Shown here in pieces: positions 34,801 to 47,397 of a stretch of DNA of 64,000 bases. The position numbers were made by a program, and so were the translations under genes. The number at the start of each line of letters is the position of its first letter. The first letter of the stretch is position 1. The DNA comes from Selaginella tamariscina. Lineage: Eukaryota > Streptophyta > Lycopodiopsida > Selaginellales > Selaginellaceae. The notes beneath the pieces are model-generated. The model did not search any database and had not been told where the DNA came from. It saw only the letters and a list, made by a program, of their open reading frames with translations. Location: positions 186,001-250,000 of the forward strand of contig PUQB01000103.1 in the NCBI GenBank assembly GCA_003024785.1. Direction: 5' to 3'.

Positions 34801-35871
34801 AAACCAGTTGACCATTATGACTACCTCAAGTGCAAATCAAGTGCACATCTAAAGACACTAGGTTTGATTTCTTTGGCAGTGGTAAGGAGACCCAGCCCAT
34901 TTATGCGTGTAGAACTTGCAAATCTAGGTTCTGACCTCTTTGCAAGTGGAAGAAGGATCATAGCTATTGATCATCACATAGGTGTCAATTACAAAGTCAA
35001 TTAATGTGAATTGATACTCTTTTCCTACTATTGTTTTTCTTTTCTAAGTAATTCACATTTTGATAATTAGCTATTAAAATTTAATCAACATATTCAAATT
35101 AAATTAATAAACAAGGGAAAGAAAATATATTACCCAACCAAAAACATATATAAATGTATTAAAACTAATATAATTATTAGATGAGTGTGAGTGATCCAGT
35201 CCAACTGAAAACACCAGCCAATTTAAAATAAAATTAGGGTTGAGATGATTTACGTTCAGTCGTGATAAATAATTTAATCTCCAACATCAAACTTGTTAAA
35301 CCTGCACCATCCTAAAACTTAAAAGCTCATAAATACATATACACAATATTAGTATGTTCTTAAAAGAATATATAGATTATTATAATACACATGATATTTA
35401 CATATTATAAGTAATCGAGAAGGAAAGCACTATAAATAAAGAGAAACTATATATTATATATGTGATATATAGAACTATAGCTAGCTATAATAACCTAATA
35501 AATTAAAAATCTTATTTTATAAGTTAATTATAAACAGATAGTATAAGATCATCTGGCTTCCCAGATCCTGCATCCATTTACTTATATCTGCATACGTTAG
35601 AGCTCTGCAACATAAAGGGAGGATGTCGTGGTTATGTATCAGCAGGACTGTCTTCATGGCTTGATCAGCAGTCTTCCTCCTCAGTTCTGTTTGTATGCTC
35701 TGGACATGTTTGTAGATGCTTTTAAGTCAGAACTTGCATAGTTTTCAGTGCTGGTAGCCAATATGTAAGCGTATACATATGTATAATACGTATGTGTACA
35801 TTTATGCAAGTGGTATGTCTCTCCAACGCGTTGTCCTGGAATGGATTTCATATGTATGCACACATATAGTT
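34801..35871. other. No gene recognised; 3' flank of the PPR gene
   Basis: AT-rich, no supported frame. It should contain the 3' UTR and polyadenylation signals of the minus-strand PPR gene; no single signal can be chosen. Confidence 0.5.
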
Positions 35872-37902
35872 TCAGGCCGGCTGAACAAGTTTCAGGCCAC
35901 TTTCTTTCACCAGCTTGTTAGCCAGCTTTTTGTCCCCACCGGCATCAAAATAGATATTTGACAACAATATATAAGTAGCATCGTGTCCAGGCTGCAACTC
36001 AAAAGCTTCACCGGCAATTCTTCGTCCCCTACTGACATCTCCATGCATTTTACAGGCACCGAGTAGCGTAATCCACACAATGGCGTCTTTCTTACATGGC
36101 ATCAACCCTACGACCTCTTCAGCCATATCCAACTGACCTGCCCTTCCAAACAGATCCACCACGCACGTAAAATGGTCAACAGTAGGGGAAACATCGTACT
36201 CAAAACTAAACACTTCAAAAAACTCACATGTACTTTCGATTATTCCACCATGTACACAAGCTGATAACACACTCAAGAATGTTATCTCATTAGGTGCAGT
36301 TCCTTCCAGCCCCATCTCCCATAAAAGCTCCATGGCTTGAGCGGAGTGTCCTAACCGGGCATATCCTGCCATCATGGCATTCCACGTAACCTCTGTCTTC
36401 AACACCATGGAATCAAATACACTCCTTGCTAGGGACAAACTACTACATTTGGAGTACATATGTATCAATGAGTTTGACAGAATTGTATGTTCATGAAAGC
36501 CTTCTTCACGTGCAATACCATGCAAGAGCTTGCCCTCCGTTAGGCCCCCGAATTCAGCACATGCATTGATTGTCAAGGTGAAGGTAGTCTCTATCGGACA
36601 GTACCCCTCGAGGTCCATCTCCCGGAAGATGTTAAGGGATTTCTTCGGTGCTCCGTTTTGAGAATGTGCGGATATCATTGTGTTCCATGAAACCACATCC
36701 CGATTGGGCATTCTCCGAAACGTATTAACAGCCTCCTCTAGAAACCCGTTTTGGGCATATGCTGCAATCATAGCACTCCATGAGACCGTGTTCTGGTGTG
36801 GCATTTTCTCAAACAATTCTCTAGCTTCTTTAAGGTTCCCGTTCTGTGCATATGCAGACATCATCGCATTCCACGCCGTAGTGTCCTTGTGAGGCATTCT
36901 GTCAAAGACCTGTTTTGCCATCTTTACATTTTCCGCTTGGGCATATGCTGCAACAAGTGCCGTGTAAGTTACAACGTTAGGATCCGGCATAAGATTAAAA
37001 AGCTCCTGGGCCTCTTTCACTTGTCCCACTTGAGCATATGCTGAGATCATTGCAGTGCATGCATGTGTATCACGCACGGGTATTTGCTCAAAGAGTCTCT
37101 TCACCTCTTGGAGATCCCCATACTGGGCATATGCCCCCATTAGCACAGTCCATGTAAGTAAGCTCCGTTCAGGCATCTGCTCGAAAAGAAAACTTGCTTC
37201 AATAAGATTTCCGACCTGCGCATACACAGTTACTATAGCCGTCCACGACACAACATCTCGCATAGGCATCCGGTCGAATAGTTTGCGTGACTCAATGCAT
37301 TGCCCATTCTGGGCATATGCTGCAAACATTGCATTCCAGGTGATAACATTTCTTTCACGCATTTTATCGAAGAGTTCTTTAGCATCGTATATACACGAGT
37401 TCTGGGAATAAGCAGCGATCATGGTGTTAAAAGACGCAACGTCATGTTCTGGCATGGTGTCAAAGATTTTTTTGGCTTCATCAAGTTGCCCGTTCCTGGC
37501 ATATGCTTTAATCATCGCATTCCATACCACAAGGTCTTTACGGGGCATCTGATCGAACACCCACCTAGCTTTTCTGATCTCTTTGTTTTCTGTATAGGCT
37601 CCCATGAGAATGGTCCACGAGACAAGGCTGGGCTTCTCAAAGACATTGAACACCTTCTGTGCTTCGCATGTGTTTCCACATTTACCATACATCTCCACGA
37701 GCAGGTTACCAAGGAACCTGTTGCTCTTGTGCTGCTCGTGAGAGAGTATGTACTCATCAATCTGCTTTCCTTGAGTATAATCTCTGCATGATCGCAATAC
37801 CGAAGCGATTTCATCCGCAGTGTGGGCATCTTGGGCTAGGAAATTTGCGAGAAATGCCTCGGAACGAGCCTGTGTTGATATGCCCAAGCTGGACATACGC
37901 AT
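35872..37902 (-). CDS. Pentatricopeptide repeat protein, PLS-type with E-like tail
   Basis: Intronless, 676 residues from the first in-frame ATG at 37902 (MRMSSLGISTQARSEAF); another ATG follows at 37896. PPR proteins bind organellar RNA and guide editing, splicing or stabilisation. After a P/L-like start there are about eleven consecutive 31-residue S-like repeats (pattern VVSWxAMIAAYAQNGxLxEA...LFDxMPxRD), then P, L and S motifs. The tail contains VDLFGRAGQLDMAEEVV and WITLLGACKMHGD, an E1 region with ATYILLSNIYF and a shortened E2 ending LKLVQPA. No DYW domain is present, so any editing would need a partner. The N-terminus has Ser/Arg/Ala and few acids, compatible with organelle targeting. 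Such S-repeat tandems are typical of seed-free plants. Confidence 0.95.
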   Translation of the reverse strand: MRMSSLGISTQARSEAFLANFLAQDAHTADEIASVLRSCRDYTQGKQIDEYILSHEQHKSNRFLGNLLVEMYGKCGNTCEAQKVFNVFEKPSLVSWTILMGAYTENKEIRKARWVFDQMPRKDLVVWNAMIKAYARNGQLDEAKKIFDTMPEHDVASFNTMIAAYSQNSCIYDAKELFDKMRERNVITWNAMFAAYAQNGQCIESRKLFDRMPMRDVVSWTAIVTVYAQVGNLIEASFLFEQMPERSLLTWTVLMGAYAQYGDLQEVKRLFEQIPVRDTHACTAMISAYAQVGQVKEAQELFNLMPDPNVVTYTALVAAYAQAENVKMAKQVFDRMPHKDTTAWNAMMSAYAQNGNLKEARELFEKMPHQNTVSWSAMIAAYAQNGFLEEAVNTFRRMPNRDVVSWNTMISAHSQNGAPKKSLNIFREMDLEGYCPIETTFTLTINACAEFGGLTEGKLLHGIAREEGFHEHTILSNSLIHMYSKCSSLSLARSVFDSMVLKTEVTWNAMMAGYARLGHSAQAMELLWEMGLEGTAPNEITFLSVLSACVHGGIIESTCEFFEVFSFEYDVSPTVDHFTCVVDLFGRAGQLDMAEEVVGLMPCKKDAIVWITLLGACKMHGDVSRGRRIAGEAFELQPGHDATYILLSNIYFDAGGDKKLANKLVKESGLKLVQPA

Positions 37903-37965
37903 AGAAGATAGTACATGTATCAAATTGTGTAAGGGCCGGACATCCCTCCGTTTGCATCTCCTGTA

Positions 37966-38068
<103 letters not shown>

Positions 38069-38134
38069 TCTTAGGAAATAAAATCAAGTGAGTTTGATTA
38101 ATTATCTTCTTTTTAAAAGATATTAAATCTTCTT

Positions 38135-38294
38135 AATAAGATCCACGTGTACGGTTGCATGTGCACGTACTATTACTAGCATAGTGGATTTTTATAGCTG
38201 TTGATTAAATTCAATTTGAACCACTCACTCTTGTATATAAGTTAGGATTTATGAACTAATGGATATACACATTTCTATCTTTTGAGCTCTCACA
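38135..38294 (+). repeat. 5' LTR of E5
   Basis: Homologous to the E4 LTRs and to the E5 3' LTR (43138-43298). By eye it differs from its own 3' LTR at roughly 20 of 160 positions, so E5 is much older than E4. A short extra cattgca-like stretch separates the usual LTR end from the primer site at 38303. Confidence 0.9.
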
Positions 38295-41200
38295 TTGCAC
38301 ATTGGTGGAGGTGAGGGGCACCTATAATCGTCCTTACGGAGTGCTCGGATTTATGTCTTTTTATTGATTTTCTTTGTCTTCTTAGATTTAGTTTTTCCAT
38401 TGTTTAAATTTATTCTTTTCTTGTAGATTTTGTCTTTTCTTTGTCCATGGATTCAACATGTAAATCCTTTGTCTATGGAGCAGTTACTCATGTAGTTGTT
38501 GGATGCCATGCGTATGCAGTTGAACAATCACTTTCAACTGATGGCAGCATTCATAGCACAGGGTACTCCTCTTGCTCATGTTGCAAACCCTTGCGTCCGG
38601 TTGGATTTCTTTTGCGGAAATCTTGGAGATGATGTGTACCATTAGTTTGACCACTTCACTGTGGTTGCCACATATCATTCGTGGGACGGTGTTCAGTGTT
38701 TGCGTGAGTTTCCTACTTGTCTTCAAGGGATGGCGTTGCAGTGGTACAATGGTCTGGACGTTGCAACTTGTGGAGATTAGGGTATTCTTCTAGAGATCTT
38801 CAAACGTGCATTTGGGCATGCAAACGACTGTGACAATGCTTTTCAGTAGTTGCATCGTATTCGTCAGGAGCCATCTGAGTTGGTGATGCAGTTTGGTGTT
38901 CGCTTTCGAAGCCTTTTGTTGTGTGCAGAACCTAGTATGTCGGAACGCATCAAATTAGGTATGTTTTGGCCAGCACTTCATCAAGACCTTGTGGGGCTTG
39001 TGCATGCACTAGCTCCAGTGACTCTTGATGATGCGTTGAGGCTAGCATAATGACATGAGTCGTCACCTCTCCCACTTGCACCTTCACGTGCTCTCGTTCC
39101 ACTTCATGTTGGGGATGGACCTGCTCCGATGGAGGTTGAGGCTGTTGCCGCTCGTGTACCAGCACAAGGTGGGGCCCGTGGATGTGCAGTTCGTTGTTAG
39201 GCGTGTGATGAGGTTGGACACACGTATCGGCGCTGTCAACAGTTTCCTGATTGGCGTCCCCTATTTCCAGGATGGAGGCCATGGCATCAACAATGTCTGG
39301 TTGGTGCTGTTGCAGTGGAAGGTTGTGATGCGGTGGATCTTCCGGGAAATGACGAATCGCACAAGTAGAGGAGGGTCCTCGTGTGAAAAAATTAATGACC
39401 CCTCCGTCTTTCTTTTAGGAGTATCATCAAGGGGTTCACTCGGCAGCAAATCATTCGGTTTTCACTTTTCAAGCTCAATTTAATCACACGCCACGTCCTA
39501 TTTTCTTTTCAGTGTTGGTGGATACAGGTTCAAGTTTGTCTTTTATTTCTCAATCTGTTACTACACATTGCAGCCTTCATTTGCGTTGTGCGGTAAAACC
39601 AATCTTTATTTTGTATGACAACGGACACACTCATGCTTATTCGTGGGATGAAGTTGACATTGTTGTTCATGTGGATGATCGTGAACTCAAGCTTCAATCT
39701 TTGTGGGTGGTGCCGAGTCAAGCTTTTCATCTTATTCTTGGTATGGATTGGTTAACTCGCAATCATGCCAAGTGTGACTTTGAAAAGTCTCCCCCTTGTT
39801 TAACTCTCCCTCGTCTTTCTTCCATTGCTTTTACTTTTATTCCACTTCGTCCATCTGCTTCCACCTCTGCTTCCATCACTTTTGTCTCACCCCTATTTTC
39901 AACCATTTTCCCTTCATGCTCTTCCTTTCCTTCTCTGAATCCATCAGATGATGGTCGTGCTGTAGTTGTTGATCAACTCAAGAAGGAGCATGCTAATCTT
40001 TTCAACTTCGACTTATCATCTGGGGCCAAGATTGCAATATGCCACCCTATTCCAACTAGAGATGCTAGGCTAATCAAGGTATCTGTTCGGCATCGATCAC
40101 CAAAGGAGCTCAAGATCTTACAAGCAAATATGCAAGTTGTAACTAAAATGGGCATGGCTATAATCCCATTTCCTAATAATTAACAATTTTAGCTATTTAA
40201 TTAGCATTTTCTAATATTAAAGGAATATTTTTTAGAATATAAGTTTGAAAATAGAATATTCTTTAGAATATTCTATTTTGTATTCTACCCTTTAATAAAT
40301 TATAGCATTCATTGAACAAAAATTAATAACATTATAAAAGTAGAAGGTATTAAATTATATAATATATTGCCTAATATAACAATTAAGGAAGAGCATAAGA
40401 GGTACATTATATAAATATTGATGTTGTTATTAAAATATTAATATTTAAATATAACATTATTAATTAAAAATTTGTAGTCTAATGTCAAAGAGATGTTGGA
40501 GAAGGGTGTTATCCGGAAATCTCGAAGTCCTTGGGCGTGCGAATCTCACCTTGTGACAAAACTTGATGGGAGTATTCGATTCTGCATTGACTATCGCCCA
40601 TTAAATGAGGTAACCGTCTCAGATGTGTACTCACTTCCTCATACTGCAGACCTTTTGGATCGACTAGGGCGAAGCCGTTGGTTCACCAAGTTAGATCTCG
40701 CATCTGGATATTGGCAAGTTCCGATGGCTAACATGGACATTCCCAAGACTACTTTTCGGACACCATTTGGCCTGTACGAGTTCTTGGTGATGCCTTTCGG
40801 TTTGAGCAATGCTCCAACAACTTTCCAGCGTATGATGGACGAGGTTCTTTGCGACATGCCGAAGGTGACTGCCGATTTCATTGATGATGTTTTGATCCAT
40901 TCGGATGGAACGTGAGAGGAGCATATCGGTGATGTACGTAAGGTTTTGGATCGGCTGCGGGAAGTTGGTTTGAAGTTGAAGCCATCTAAGTGTGTGTTTG
41001 GATCAAAAGACACCACTTATCTGGGTTATCGCATTTCACATGAAGCTTTGCAAGTCGATCCGGACAAACTAGCTGCAGTTTTGAAGTTCCCTACGCCAAA
41101 GTGTGTGAATGATGTGCAACGCTTTCTTGGCAAGGTACAATATCTAGGTCGTTTTGTGGATCATCTTTCAGATCGTACTGCACCGTTGCGCGCATTGTTG

Positions 41201-43137
41201 AAATCGTCAACGACTTCTTTTGTTTGGTCTAAGGATTGTAAGTAGGCATTTGCAAATCTCAAAGAGTTGTTGACGACTCCTCCAGTTTTGGCGTACCCGG
41301 ATTACACCCATCCTTTATGTAGATACTTCTGACATCGGCCTGGAGGGTGTATTGATGTAGGAGAGTACGAGTGTTCCTGGCCAATGACATCCCATTGCGT
41401 ACATCAGCCGTACATTGCAGCCAGCAGAGGTGAACTACTCCACAACAGAAAAGGAGTGTCTAGCAGCAGTTTGGGGTTTTAAGAAGTTCCATGCCTACTT
41501 GCATGGTTCGCGGATGTTGTGGAAAGGTGATCATGCAGCTGTCACTTTCTTGTTGAAGCGGAAGAATTTGATTGATCGTATTGCTCGGTGGGCCTTGAAA
41601 CTTCAAATTTACAACTTTGAAGTTGTTCATCGCCCAGGAAGTTTCATGGCTGATGCTGATGCTCTTTCTCTGACTCCTCTTCCACCTTCTCTTTTGTTGC
41701 CCTAGAGGAACCAATTGTTCCAGCTTCAGTGGACTTTTTGGACGAAGATTCTGTACCATCAGCAGTTGTTGTGCTTGACGTTCAGTGTGCACAGAATGCA
41801 GAGTTAAATTTGTTGTCTTTGGATGAGGTTCGGGAAGTTCAAAAGGTTGAGCCATGGATTCGAAGGCTTCATGATGGGTTTGAGAATCCTGCATCACTTG
41901 CTGATTCAGGCATTTACATTCACAATATCGCCTTCAGGATGACCTTCTAGGGACTGGTCCAGATGATCCTTTGCAGTTGGTGGTGCCTTCAGTTTTCATC
42001 CCACGCTTCCTCCATGCTTACCATGACTCTCATATTCTTGGCAGGCACATGGGACATTGTCGTGTGATGGAGAAGCTGCGCAAATCATTCTATTGGCCAG
42101 AGTTGCGAGGAGATGTGATTCGGTATGTGCGTAGCTGTGTGTGGTGCCAAGCTCGCAATACTCCCCCATGTGCTTCGAAAGGATGGTTAGAGTCAATTGC
42201 AGTTTCTCGTCCATTTGAGTTGGTGGCATTTGATTTGATGGGACCTTTTCTGCGGTCAACTGTTGGCAACGAGTACGTTATTATTGCTTCTGATTACCTA
42301 ACTCGTTGGGTAGAAGTTGGTGCTCTTGCTAGTGTGACTGCTTTTGCAGTTAGTCAGTTTCTCCTTAATCGGGTCATGTTTCAACATTCTTGTCCGGAGC
42401 AAATTCTCTTAGATAATGGTCCTGCATTTATGGCATTTTATGTTTTGACATCTCAACTAGGGATACGCCACACTTTCACAAGTGTTTATCATCCTCAGAC
42501 AGATGGTTTAGTGGAACAGCTCGTCAGGACCTTCAAGAGAATGATCGTGAAGTATGTGAACTTTCAACATTCGGATTGGGATGGTTATCTGCCGTCTCTT
42601 CGATATGCTTATGTCACTGGAGTTCAAAGTTCCATTGGTACTTCCCTATATAAACTCTTGTATGGTCATGACCTAGTGTTGCCAACGGAGTTGGGTTTGC
42701 TTTCTCGGTTACCATGAGCTGTTGATGCTGTAGGTTGTGGGATCAGTATATAACGAGCATTCTTTCATTGGTTCGTGCGGAGTCAACAGAACACTTGGGC
42801 CGCGTACAACAACAATGCTACAACTCGCATCATCATCCTCCTACGGAGTACAAGGTTGATGAACTGGTGTTGGTTTAGCTAAGAGTCTCCTTCCTCAATA
42901 GAAAGGACCGTATCGAGTGCTACGGCAAGTAGGGCCACAAGTTTATGAGGTTCGGCACAACATTCAACCAGATCCTCCAGAGATTGTACATGTGCAACGG
43001 TTGAAGCATTTTGTGCAACGGGAACAAGTTGTGCCACCTACAAATCCACCAGTGCCTCCTCCTGATGTTCCTTCAAATTCAGGCCCATTTATAAGAGAAC
43101 CCTAACCAACTTACACCCTTCCGAGAGGAGGGGATGA
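38295..43137 (+). mobile_element. Ty3/gypsy element E5, internal region (older sister of E4)
   Basis: Same order as E4: tRNA-Ala-type primer site at 38303-38313, gag, protease (LVDTGSSLSF near 39515), RT in two parts around 39960-40130 and 40490-40920, RNase H near 41300-41650, integrase from about 42010 (WCQARNTPPCA, FDLMGP, HPQTDGLVEQ) and a GPY module near 42905. The purine-rich tract precedes the 3' LTR. The element is broken by many interruptions and carries a roughly 350-bp AT-rich insertion in RT. It lies upstream of the PPR gene. Confidence 0.95.
40130..40480. mobile_element. AT-rich insertion inside the E5 RT region
   Basis: E4 and E5 align without a break on both sides, but E5 has about 350 bp extra between ttacaagcaaat and aatgtcaaagag. 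The insert is very AT-rich, has no frame and contains a small palindrome (agaatattctttagaatattct around 40255-40276). It begins near gtaacta and ends tttgtag, so an intron-like origin and a small non-autonomous element are both possible. Confidence 0.75.
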
Positions 43138-43298
43138 TGTAAGATCCACGTGTACAGCTGCATGTGCACATACTATTATTACCATAGTGAATTTTGATAG
43201 CTGTTGGATTGGATTCAATTTGGACCATTCGCTCTTGTATATAAGTTAGGGTTTCTGAACTAATGGATATACATATTTCAATATTCCGAACTCTCACA
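43138..43298 (+). repeat. 3' LTR of E5 (161 bp)
   Basis: Starts TGTAAGATCC after the gaggggatga tract and ends CTCTCACA. A 13-bp string, taggaaataaaat, follows at 43300 and is also found at 38072, 63 bp before the 5' LTR. Confidence 0.95.
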
Positions 43299-43313
43299 CT
43301 AGGAAATAAAATT

Positions 43314-44160
43314 CTAACTTAAATTTTTTTACTAAATATTGCATCAACTTATTCTTTTAACTTCTAGCATGGCCAGCTTTGTATATGTTTCATGTTTTTT
43401 TTAGTTATGTTGGCACTATTATTAATTTTTAAGAAAGTAACTTATTAATTTAGTTTTTATTTTTATAATTAATTTTTTGATCTAAATGTTAATCTTAACA
43501 AAAAACATTTCCCAATTCAAAAGAGTGTATAACCTCTTAAATAAGATTATTTATCCTCACATCAAAATATATATCTCTAATTATATTTATTTCATGTATA
43601 TTATACTATACATGATTATGGTTATAAGAGATTATTAGTAATTATTATTGTTTTTTTAATTTCAATAGCTAATTGAAAAAAATATTAAAAAATCACATGT
43701 AAAAAATATGAATTTCTAATTCGATCGAAATAATAACATGAACTTTCTTATTATTATCATAATCATAATAGTTATCAATAATGTTTTTTATTTCTTTAAT
43801 CATAATTTAAAGATTAAATTATACATAAAGGCTAATGAATATATGTGTGGTATATTATATTCCATATTTATGTATGTCTTAATCTTTCCTTTATATATTC
43901 CATACTTTATTCATAAAAAATATTTAAATTTAAATATCAAATAATATTGTAAGATTTAAGATATATGACTAAATATAAATGTTTATGTTTTTAACGTGTG
44001 ATTCTTGATATCACATTCTTTTTTTGACAAATTGAATTATGATTTGAATTGTGTTATTAAGATAATATTGATGAAAATTGTTTAGTTATTAATAAAATTC
44101 TTTATTACTTAACAAATAACATTGTCTTAATTAATTTCCCAAGACACAACACAATAAATA
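43314..44160. other. No gene recognised (AT-rich)
   Basis: No supported frame on either strand; several A/T runs. Confidence 0.6.
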
Positions 44161-46900
44161 TACTAAAATAGAAAACTCAAATATCTTTTATATTCAAGGT
44201 CAAGATTTATATATACAAAGGAAAAAGTGTATTCTAATTATATTTGGATTATCGTATAAAGTATTTAGCCACACCATAAATATCTCTAGTAACTCTAAAA
44301 TATACCATGGTTAACCTTCATAATTACCTTACATTATCCCTCATAATAAAAAAAAATTTTAATCATAAAACATGAGCAACCAAATGTGCTTCTTGAGACT
44401 TAGCATCTTGTATATAGTAAACTTAAGGGCCAACTTGACAAAAATCTTATAAAGACTGAGCCATTTTCACACAGTGAGCTCTTTTTAAATGAAGTTTTAG
44501 AAAATACACAAGAACAAGGTCACCAATCACAAACCAAAGAGATGGCCGATAACGAGAATTATAATTCTGTTATTGTTAAACTTGTGCCCGACCTAAATGT
44601 TCTACTGAGGTAGCATGAAGTAAAGGAAGAGCTCAATATAAGTAAGTCACTCAATTCAAGCTTCAACATACTTAAGTTTGTGAGAATCCTCTGAAAGCAT
44701 TTGAGGGTCTCACTTATATAATGCTTTGAATAAAATATCCAATGGAACTCTGAATGCAGTGTTGTATGTAAATTTTAAATATCGTAAATAGAGTAGGATT
44801 TACATACTTAGAAATCATATATTTAAAAGTCCGATTCAAACACTCGATTAGCCCATTTGTTTGTGGATGAAAGAGAGATGTGAAAGATTGTTGAATTCCT
44901 ATCCATGAAGTAGAATCTTCAAAACTTCAGCAATAAAGGCGGGTCCATTATTTAATAAAATCCGTTCTGTACATAAATGGTGCAAAATTACCCGAGTGAG
45001 TAGAAAATCATATTGGTCCTTATAAGATTCTTCATCAAGGCCATGTATAAGATGTTGTGTCTTGAGAAGCACCTTTGGTTATTCACGTTTTATGATTGAA
45101 AAAGTTTTTTTTACAATGTAAGGTAATTACGAAGGTTAACCATGGTATATTTTAGCAGTTACTAGAGATATTTATGGTGTGGTTAAATCTTTATAGGATA
45201 GTCCAAATATAGCTAAAATATACATTTTTTTTTGTATATATAAACCCTAACCTTGAATATAAAGGATATTTAAGTTTTCTGTCTTTTTGTATATTTACTG
45301 TGTTGTGTTCGAACCTTAGCAGTAGGGGTGATATCTATAAAGAAAAGATCAGAATATTTCTTTAATAATTGTTATACCTGAAACTCTCGCTGAGAAAAAG
45401 TTGGTTCGATTGCCCATTCACCTTTTCCTTTGGATAAACTAATGCCAAAATCTGGTGTGAGAAACATGGAGTTGCAACTCGTTTGCATAAATCTTAAATT
45501 GCAAAGGTACTTGAGCAAGTGTAGACGAAGTAGCTCCAGTACATTCATCACCATACATGCATAAAGCTTCCTTGCTTGGCACCATTGTTAAAGCACAACG
45601 CATAAACCACATTAGCAAAAATTAAAGAAATACTAGAACATGTATCAATAAAAATAGTTACATGGGTACTATATATGAAACCTTATAGTGTAAATGGAGA
45701 ATAACTCTTTTTGAGGAGTTCGCGAAGCTTGAGGTGAAAAAGAAAGAAAAGATGGAGGACTAGGAGATGAAGAAATGTATTAGGTGCCTCCATACCAACA
45801 CACCTACTCGTTTCCACGAGAGCAACATCCACAATAGCAATCGGTTGATTCTGATCTGGATGCCAACATGGATATGGTGGTCGTCAATCAAGAAACCATT
45901 GATAATGTTGATAAGTGTGACCCAAGCCAATTGTCGTCGTGTCCTTGACCACGACCAACACCACGATCAGCACCATTAATGCGAGCAGCTTCCACCTCCA
46001 TAAACACAAGACCAACAGGAGCATTGAAAGTTAGAGGATAATAACCTCTAGAATGGGTAATTGTCTTTTGGAGCCGCTTCAAAATGTTGTGCATGAGTAA
46101 AAACCTCTTCCACAATGATAGGACCTAGTGCTCAAACATAACAACAAGATCTGATCGAAGAGCAGAACATAACATTCCTAATTTGCTACTCTCGGACATG
46201 GTGGAATTAGTCTACATCAAGAGATCACAAAATTTGATAGTAAACTGCATGACATATTCATTTGGTGCTTACTTCAACTATGGAGCTGTTGAAACACATT
46301 GTTAAAATTTTTTACTTTTCCAAAAGCTAATTTAAACTCTGCTTGAAGGGTGAATCAACATTAGTAAACATGTTAGTGATGAACAACTATTATACCATTG
46401 AAGAGCAACATTTAAAAAACACATTGAAAACTCGCAAAGGCAATGCATAAATGTCCACCCATGATATGTTGCAATATTAATGAAATGAGCTAACCAATGT
46501 TGAACATCTGCACCCAGAGCACCTTGAAAAGGCCATACATGTGGGTTTGATTAAAGAGGAGGAGATAGAATTGGAACTTGCAAGCGTTGAAGGAGTTATT
46601 CATGTTGGTGTGTAAAGTAAAAAAGGAAATAAAAGAAATAAAAAAGAAAAAAGATTAAAAGAAACTTCTCTCACACAAATTATACCCGGCGTCTCCACCA
46701 ATGTTAAAACTCCGCGAAAAGATAGAAAACTCAAATATTCAAGGTTAGGGTTTATATATATAAAGGAAAAAAATATATTCTAGTTATATTTAGACTATTC
46801 TATAAAGGATTTAGCTACATCATAAATATCTCTAGTGACTTCTAAAATATATCATAATTACCTTATAATTCATTTATAAATTATGTATAAGTAAATTAAT
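44160..46900 (-). mobile_element. Ty3/gypsy element E6, third family (old fossil)
   Basis: LTR-like copies lie at about 44168-44345 and 46702-46880, sharing aaatatctctagtaact and tatatacaaaggaaaa-type motifs; an inverted copy lies at about 45108-45290. In minus sense the right LTR ends TTTTAACA at 46702, followed by primer site TGGTGGAGACGCCGGGTAT (46700-46682), close to the tRNA-Ala 3' end. Gag remains lie near 45900-46640 (VFMEVEAARINGADRGVGRG), protease near 45380-45640 (FIDTCSSISLI) and integrase core near 44800-44960. RT is not seen; the inverted LTR copy occupies that place. Many interruptions. Confidence 0.7.
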
Positions 46901-47397
46901 CAATTGTACTTTTTCATTAGTGGTAAATTCATTAAACAAATAATATTGTCTTAAATGATTTCTCTTTTGTACATTATGCATAAGTGAATTAATTAATTAA
47001 GCTTTCTTCTTGAGTGATAAATTCATTATACCAATAACATTATTTTAATGAGCCAATGCGAATGATTTATTAATTATTGTGGAATTTTGATTATAATATT
47101 CACATTCACATTCATTAGATTGTAATAAAAACATAAATAAGCATAATGAATTAAAACATAAATAAGATTAATGCTAGGACTAAGAGTTATTATTCTAATT
47201 AGTTAAAGCCTCTTAATCTTTTAATCATATTAAAAAATGAAAATTTAAAGCATAAATAATTACTTTACGAAGGTTGATGCAAAAAATAAAAATTATGGAC
47301 TATTTTATATGTAATGGCTATATCATTAAAATAATAGTAGAAATAAAAAAAGATTAAGATAAAAGCAAATACATCACAAGAAAAATAAAGTAATTAA
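46901..47397. other. No gene recognised (AT-rich)
   Basis: AT-rich with no supported frame; ends with the taa target duplication of the element at 47398. Confidence 0.6.

Noticed and set aside
36680-37911. Several open frames on the plus strand across the PPR gene
   Set aside because: They are antisense shadows of the repeated PPR codons; the repeated FxAYAxIIA-like pattern is what the 31-residue repeats give on the opposite strand.
37903-37923. Upstream extension of the PPR protein by seven residues
   Set aside because: It would need a TTG start. The first in-frame ATG is at 37902, and the ATG at 37916 is out of frame.
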